A DNA stretch of 64,000 nucleotides, taken from assembly GCA_011799875.1 (NCBI GenBank), contig CM022302.1, positions 203,404,086-203,468,085 on the forward strand, given 5' to 3'. The first letter of the stretch is position 1, and each line of letters starts with the position of its first letter. The position numbers were made by a program, and so were the translations under genes. The notes under the pieces are model-generated. The model saw nothing but the letters and a program-made list of their open reading frames with translations. It searched no databases and had not been told where the DNA came from. Source of the stretch: Thinopyrum elongatum. Taxonomy: Eukaryota; Streptophyta; Magnoliopsida; Poales; Poaceae. This document shows, one piece after another, positions 58,128 through 64,000 of the stretch.

Positions 58128-60813
58128 TCACCCTAGTCGACGACGGCCACCTGGCCTTTCCTTAGGACCGGAAAGCGACAAGCGATTAGGTGGTCGAGTT
58201 ACACGAAGACCGCGGCCGTACTCCACTCCGGCTTCCTGTGTCTGCGACTCCAGCGTAGGTGGTGGAGTCTGGAATCCTTGTTGCGAACCTGATGCGTAAT
58301 TGTAGGCGTATGGTTGTGACTCCTCGGGGATAAAAGATGGGCCAATAACGTCCCCTCCGAAGAATTCTGTAACTACTACTGTAACCGTGTCGCCATGATC
58401 ATGTGATGCTCCCCGGATGCGTGTGTTGAGGCCACGTTGGGTGTCCTCATCGTCCCATGTACGATCAGGTCTGTCCTGCACATAGAAATATTGTAAACAA
58501 ACTGTTAGAGGATAATATGTGATATCATTGTAAATGCATTAAAATGTAAACATGACTACCTGATCAGATCCCTCGCCTGTACTGTCTGGCCATTGTACGT
58601 GGTACTGGTTTAAGTCTGGGACACGAGTCTCCTCGGGCATGGAGATCCCTCGCGTGGAGAGATACGGCTGAGATCCCTCACCTTGGGTGTATGCGCCATA
58701 TTCTGTGTACGCATATGGGTTCGGGGAAAGAGTCTGCTCGGGCGTCGAATCCAAACCCATGCCATGGTCCTGAGATGTCTGCCCCTGACGAAGCTGCACC
58801 GAAGAAGAGCGATGCAGTGGCAGAGATGAGTCATGTCGTGGCAATGTCGTTGTAGTACTCGGACCCTCCCCCCACTGCCCATGGCTCGTACGCGCCTCGC
58901 TCGGTCTAGACGACGGCGCCGCACTCGGTCTGGCTGACCTCGCTACCGGCATGTTGTACGCTCCAGTGACAACGTCGTCGGCTCTACCGCATCTGAACTT
59001 TGTTGCCACGTACTCTTGAAGACGTTTGTGGAATGACTTGCGAGCTGGGTCCCGGGCCGGCATGCTTTCCTCCGCCATCTGCCCTACTTCGTTGCAAGTT
59101 TGAAGCTGAACAATATTTGATTGTTATTTGGTTGAAATGATTATGAAATGATGGACCTGAAAAAATTACTAGTGATTACCAGCTGGTCACGATAGTAAGC
59201 TGCATGCAGCTCAACATGTCTCTGCATCTGCTCCTCCTATGTGAGGTTTGTTGATATCGTAGCTGGTTGACTGGCCAGGCTAGTACGCGTGCTGATGCAG
59301 TATCACTGCTTGTACGCTTGAGCTGTACTTTCATCGTATGGTCTGCAAAATTAAATAATTACATCAACCGTTGTGATGAAAGCAAAGCATCTTCACGCAT
59401 CATATGGTCATCGTAATAAAATAATGTAAATAAAATGTACCTAAGTTGATGCACTATATCTGCTAGCGCTTCATTTTCCCACTTGTGTACCCATTCAATG
59501 TTGCGTTCCCTCCAATCGTAATCACTCCAACCCCTTCCCATATTGGTTAGCCTGCAAATTATGTAACAAAGTGTGAGTTTAGTAAATTAAAAAAGATAGT
59601 AACTATTTAGGGAGGTCACATCTTACTTATGGGTTTCCTCGTCGGTACATCTTGGAAAAGGTGGTGGAATCTATTGATAGAGACCGAACTGTCTCATGAC
59701 ACGCTCTGGGTTGTAAGGCTCAACACACCACAGGAACAATAAGTTGCAGCGAGTTAGCCAGAATGCACTATCGCTCAAGATGCCTTCTGTGATGGGTCGT
59801 ATATCAAAGACCATTTGTATCTGCTCCTGAGTCCATGGGTTCCATGTGACTACTGACTCATCAAGTATCTCAAACTGCTGGTGGTATATAGGGTAACAAT
59901 TTTTCGCAATATTTGGAGACCATTGTTTCCGTGGCTTTGTCCACCTGGTGGCCATAGTTACACTGTTGCCCTCGCTACAGTCGTATGGGTGTACGGGATT
60001 TAGTATACGATGTCGTCCTACAGGGAGGTATTCCCAGGACCACAACTGTAGAAACTCATAGGCGACACAAAGTAACGGAGCTTTTTGTGCGAAAGAAGTT
60101 TTTTGTGTGGCATCACACAAGCCTTTATATGTATGACATAGCATGGCAGAACCGAAGCTGTATTTTGGCTACTCAGGTAAAGATTCATCTACCATATTCT
60201 CTACAATGTAGATGAGACCAGGGAGAACTACGTCCCCGTGTGAATTTGGAAACATAGTCCCGAGGAGCCACAACAAATACGCAAACAAATGTCTTTTTTT
60301 CGTCTCAGAATCAGCGCAGCTAGATAAAATATGAAAGTTATCATGAAGCCAGGCGAGTGGGATACCCCGAGGGCCACCAGGACGTTGTGATTCTGGCATT
60401 GCCATCCCAAGACGGGCTGATATATCAAATGTCCAAGATGGAGACACTCGTGGACAGACTAACGACTCACCTCTAATTGGTAGAGCAGTGATCATAGAAA
60501 CATCTTTCAGTGTAGGTGTGAGCTCCCCAAAACGAAAGTGAAATGTGTGGGTTTCAGGTCTCCACCGATCAACGAGGGATGTCAAAAGGGATGGGTCCGA
60601 ACGTAATTGGTCTTCGCATGATGTGAGCCTAGCAAAACCATGTAGTCCATAAGCGTCAAGGTGAGCAAGGAAAGATTTGTGTATTGGCCATGTTTTCTTT
60701 ACGGTTCGAAGTCTGAAAGTCCGATAATCATGATTAGTATTTGGGTTCAAAAATAGGTGGCAACGGTGGCCGACGTCATGGGGCCCCTACAAAAGCACTG
60801 GCACTTCAGCCAT
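58128..60813 (-). pseudogene. Plant mobile domain (PMD) gene with premature TAG codons
   Basis: The gene starts at MAEVPVLL (60813) just after an acceptor. The PMD core runs from about 60750 to 59670 (RLTSCEDQLRSDPSLLTSLVDRW, THTFHFRFGELTPTLKDVSMITALPIRG, AWLHDNF, LFAYLLWLLGTMFPNSHGD). Further exons are 59541-59359 region, about 59335-59180, 59100-58560 and 58481-58128 (stop after GGRRRLG). In-frame TAG occurs at codon 9 (60787-60789), at 60169-60171, 59671-59673 and 59237-59239, plus TGA at 59303-59305. No frameshift is needed between them. The PMD is a retroposon/transposon-associated relative of plant silencing factors such as MAIN. Not functional as written unless the early stop is bypassed by starting at 60750, and the later ones still remain. 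Confidence 0.7.
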
Positions 60814-61032
60814 AACCTGCACATAAACATACAAATAAAAATTATGAGGAAGACACAAATACAAATGCAAATAAAAATTAACTTAAAAAATACAAAGAGA
60901 TACAATTTACATTAATTATCTGAAGTTAACATCACGAGTACAATAATACAAAGAGATTCAATTTAAATTAAATATAATTACACATAACGAGTACAAATAT
61001 AAGTAGACATAGCGAGTACAGATATATCAAAA

Positions 61033-63571
61033 TCATGCGGTGTTGTTGGCTCGATACGGGAATTCCCTACGTGAATGTCTAGGACACCTGCAAACACGGC
61101 ATCGCCTTGGTTCTCCCATCTGGCTATGGTCCATGTCATTGCGATGACGCCTAGACTGACGTCGTCCCTTGGCGGTTCTCATCAAGTTGGCGTTCGGAAC
61201 CCATTTCGGCCCATTTGGCCACAGCATTTTGTAGTTCATATCAATGCCCCAGGCCCAGAACTCACCGTTCCAAGTGTTGTACAGATTGTACATGTTGAAG
61301 TACGGCGATATGTATGGCTCGACACTGATTTTTTGATCTGCAGCCGCCCGGAGCACATGACTGCAAGGGTAGCCCTCAAGCTTGGGCTTGTTACAACTGC
61401 ACTCACAGGACGTTGGGCCGAGGGTGACAGCTTGCTTTTTTGATCCTCTGTGGTGACCCTTAATGTACTTGGCCCGCACATTGACCTCCCACTTATTCCT
61501 AAGTGCGTCCACTTTCCTGTAGCCATGACTTTGGGACTTCTTTGCTTTCTCGTCCAGATGTCTTTGCATCTTCTCGGACCATGGCTTGTTCAATTCAACT
61601 TGTGCTTTGGCGACGGTGACCCTGTCTGCAAAGTATGACAGGGTCCGGTTCCAAGTTTCTTCAATTAGGGCTGTGATAGGCAGTGCTTGCACGCCTTTAA
61701 GAACACCATTGTACACCTCTGACATGTTGCTGGTCATTATTCCATACCGAGCCCCGGTGTCGTGAGCCTGCGCCCACTTGTACAAATGAGGGCAATTCTC
61801 GCCGATCCACTGGCTCAAATTTATGGGCGTCCTACGACCCCTCCGGTCTTCTCTCTGCGGCAAGGCCGCGCGGTCGATCTCACCATTGATACCTGCCCAG
61901 ATCGCATTCATTTTGGCTTCAGTTTTCTGCATGCACATCCTCTTGAATAACTTGAACCAATCCTTGTTTTTGAATTTGGAGTAAAAGTTTGCTGCCAAAT
62001 GCCTCATGCACCACCTTCCCTCTAGATCTGGCCACCCCCACTCTTCTGACGACTCCTTAATTATGTCGAGAGCGCTTAATAATCCAGTGTTGCGATCAGA
62101 GATGATGCAAACACCTCGACGCTCTTTCACGACACCCATCTTCACGCAGCTCAGGAACCACAACCAGCTATCTTTGTTCTCGCTCTCGACCAGTGCATAT
62201 GCAATAGGAAGAAGCTGATTATTTGCATCTGCTGCAATTGCCACCAATAGTGTGCCCTTGTACTTTCCAGTGAGAAAGGTACCATCAACTGATAATACCG
62301 GGCGACAGTGCCTGAATGCTTGTATAGTCTGGGCGAATGCCCAGAATAAGCGGTCCAGGATTAGCTCACCCGGGTTCATTGGGTTTGGACGTTCTCTCCG
62401 CCAAACTTGAGTCCCCCTATTAGCACTTGCTATCTGATGAAGCAATCTGGGGGCATAAGAATAGGCCTCCTCATAGGTTCCATACAAGTTCTGGAATATC
62501 TTTTCCTTCGCACGCCTAGCCTTGCTGTAGCTGACAGGGAAGCCAATTTGATCTGCTGCAGTTTCCTGCAAAGCCCTAATACTAATGTTCAGACTTTGCT
62601 GCACAATCGTTTCCATCCTCTGTGACACATATCTTGCAGTCACATTGCAGTGATCTGAAAGGGTCCCAGTTTTCTCACAGCTGTGCTCCACTATCTTTGT
62701 GATATGCCATGACTGACATACCCCAGGCTTCAGTCTAGCAAGAACTCTTCCGCGGCAACTATTCGCAAAATGGATGCATATGACCTTCAACTCTTTTTTA
62801 TCAGACTGCTTCACTCTATGCTGGTGGTGGAGGGCGATTGCATAGCTATCTATTGCCTGGTAAGCACACTTCTTGTCTGGGAAAACCTGCCCAACCTCCA
62901 GGCTGCCCGCTTCTAGGCCAGAAACAGAGTGAAATTCATTGGTGATGCTCATATCCTGTAAAAACCCAGGTTGCAGTGCCGCCGCCACCGCCCTCTGAGG
63001 AGGAACATCTTCTTCTTCGCTTGAGTCCGAAGACGCGGAAGAATGATCATCATCATCTAGCGCCTCCGGCAATCCCTCAACGTGTTCGCTCATGTCAACG
63101 GCCGCAGACCAATATCCTGTGTCATACACAAGCTGGCCGCCCGTCGGTTCTGATGGGCCGCCGCTAGGGGCTGATGTGATGGCCAACTCGACCTCACCAC
63201 CCCTGCTACTGCATCTGGCAACATCAGTGACTGAAATGAACTCCACATACACCATCGGCTGACCAAACATTGAGTTATTGGGATTGCTTGCAAATCTCAT
63301 GTACGACCCCCACGACTGATCACCTGTGACTGGCCGCAAACCCCAACGGGCAACTGTCCCATCATTTCCTCCATCAGCGACGAAGGCCTCCATTGTCATT
63401 TTTTCCCTGCATCCCTGGGCCAAACACCGCTCGGATGCACCTTCTGACTGCTGCATAACCCACGTTCACCATGTCTCTCACTACAACTGTAGTCGACTCA
63501 CACAAGGACACATCCACCCCGAAAGGACCGTCGCGTAAGACGTCCCCATAGTACACTAACAAATTTTCCAT
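61033..63571 (-). pseudogene. MULE transposase, near-intact, one frameshift
   Basis: The true start is probably MENLLVYYGD at 63571. The N-terminal frame runs to about 63400, where an A6 run (T6 at 63399-63404) shifts it by one base. With five A's it would enter the long frame at KMTMEAF. That frame stays open for about 790 codons to 61033. Domains: MuDR N-terminal region (VFPDKKCAYQAIDSYAIALHH), MULE DDE core (LSVDGTFLTGKYKG, CIISDRNTGLLSA, RWCMRHLAANFY), and a SWIM zinc finger (CECSCNKPKLEGYPCSHVL). No nonsense codon is present in the long frame, in contrast to the neighbouring PMD gene. It would bind and cut MULE ends in the nucleus. The frameshift may be a real mutation or a sequencing error in the A run. 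Confidence 0.85.
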
Positions 63572-63731
63572 AGTACCTAACCAACATCCATATTTACATT
63601 TCAAATAATTAGTAACTGAACATTTAGTAGTAGTACGATGACAACATTTACATATCATACGACTAAAATAATAATCGTATTTTTGTTACGAATATTTGGT
63701 TTGTTTTTAGAATCATTTGCTTAGACTTTAA

Positions 63732-63976
63732 GGGGTTGTTTGGTTAACGGGTATTTAGAGATCTATTTTTTCTCAAACTCGTCTAGCAGCGTAACAAACT
63801 AAAACTCTGTTTGCTTTTCTCTAACTACCCCAAAAATATCCTAAACTGGTTCTCGTAACATGCAAAAACTGAGCTTTTCGAAAAACGACTATTAGTAAAA
63901 ACTGGTTTTCTACAAAATTTTCTTACAACAAGTTTTGACAAAACCGAGGATAATTACTCGCTATCCAAACAACCAC
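63732..63976. mobile_element. Tourist-type MITE, 245 bp
   Basis: The ends 'ggggttgtttggttaacgggta' and the inverse of 'gtggttgtttggatagcgagta' match at 18 of 22 positions. TAA flanks both sides (63729-63731 and 63977-63979). Size, TIR and 3-bp TAA duplication are those of Tourist (PIF/Harbinger) MITEs. It lies 161 bases upstream of the MULE transposase ATG. Confidence 0.75.
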
Positions 63977-64000
63977 TAAACATAAGAGTACGATAATAAC

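Larger units (their letters stand above)
55490..64000. mobile_element. Mutator-like element (MULE) with four genes, right end outside window
   Basis: A set of four genes lies here: GRF-type zinc finger/coiled-coil (plus, 56328-56957), Lys/Ser-repeat protein (minus, 57279-57770), plant mobile domain gene (minus, 58128-60813) and MULE transposase (minus, 61033-63571). Plant mobile domains are known passengers of MULEs. The left boundary is a guess, set where sequence changes to 'gagaccacctgcgcgaacg' and GC-rich 'gccgccacgcctg(g/c)aggcggc' repeats (55490-55680). No terminal inverted repeat pair can be shown because the transposase-side end lies beyond 64000. Confidence 0.6.

Noticed and set aside
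58128..60813. TAG read as glutamine (recoding)
   Set aside because: The pattern is explained by C-to-T decay of CAG, it affects several unrelated dead transposons, and plant nuclear genes do not recode TAG.

Overview
The window is nuclear DNA of a large-genome grass, most likely a Triticeae species (wheat, Aegilops or barley relative). The evidence is nested Gypsy, CACTA, LINE, PIF/Harbinger and Mutator-like transposons with grass-type ends, a few GC-rich intron-containing host genes, and terminal-repeat sequences of the kind seen in Triticeae CACTA elements. I recognise three intact host genes: a GDSL esterase/lipase (8052-9254, minus), Mediator subunit MED11 (49985-51281, plus) and a single-exon F-box protein (52366-53976, minus). 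Nearly everything else is mobile DNA.

Layout. 1-5998: a degenerate Ty3/Gypsy element on the minus strand (pol, gag-protease, tRNA-Asp primer site, 1.49-kb LTR), cut by the window edge and inserted into an older LTR (5999-7098). 7099-7995: 3' ends of two LINE insertions. 8052-9254: the GDSL gene, followed upstream by a PIF/Harbinger element (9440-10185) and a poly-A retroposon (10258-11167). 11735-13035: a long-inverted-repeat element with a 'ggcaact' minisatellite. 13874-44887: one CACTA element with intact CACTA termini and TAG target duplications. It holds a Transposase_24/Ulp1-protease gene, a TNP2 transposase pseudogene, a duplicated small coiled-coil membrane-protein gene, an inverted repeat built from SNF2 remodeller fragments, a 337-bp satellite and a nested 4.17-kb solo LTR. 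45725-47224: a retroposon. 47447-48000: a LINE remnant. 48072-49854: a second PIF/Harbinger element abutting MED11. 54695-55000: a tRNA-derived SINE. About 55490 to beyond the right edge: a Mutator-like element with four genes (GRF-type zinc finger/coiled-coil, Lys/Ser-repeat protein, plant mobile domain gene, MULE transposase), with a Tourist MITE at 63732-63976.

Three points matter most. First, 21353-33054 looks like one uncorrected long read pasted between two contigs without trimming its overlaps, so about 11.6 kb here is probably not real genomic sequence. Second, the CACTA element carries a long hairpin made of two head-to-head fragments of an SNF2 remodeller that resembles the CLASSY family of the RNA-directed DNA methylation pathway. 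Third, promoters inside the Mutator-like element carry a cluster of canonical E2F sites, which suggests S-phase-linked expression.

Exon structures come from splice sites and reading frame only. Family names rest on recognition of motifs; no database search was run.
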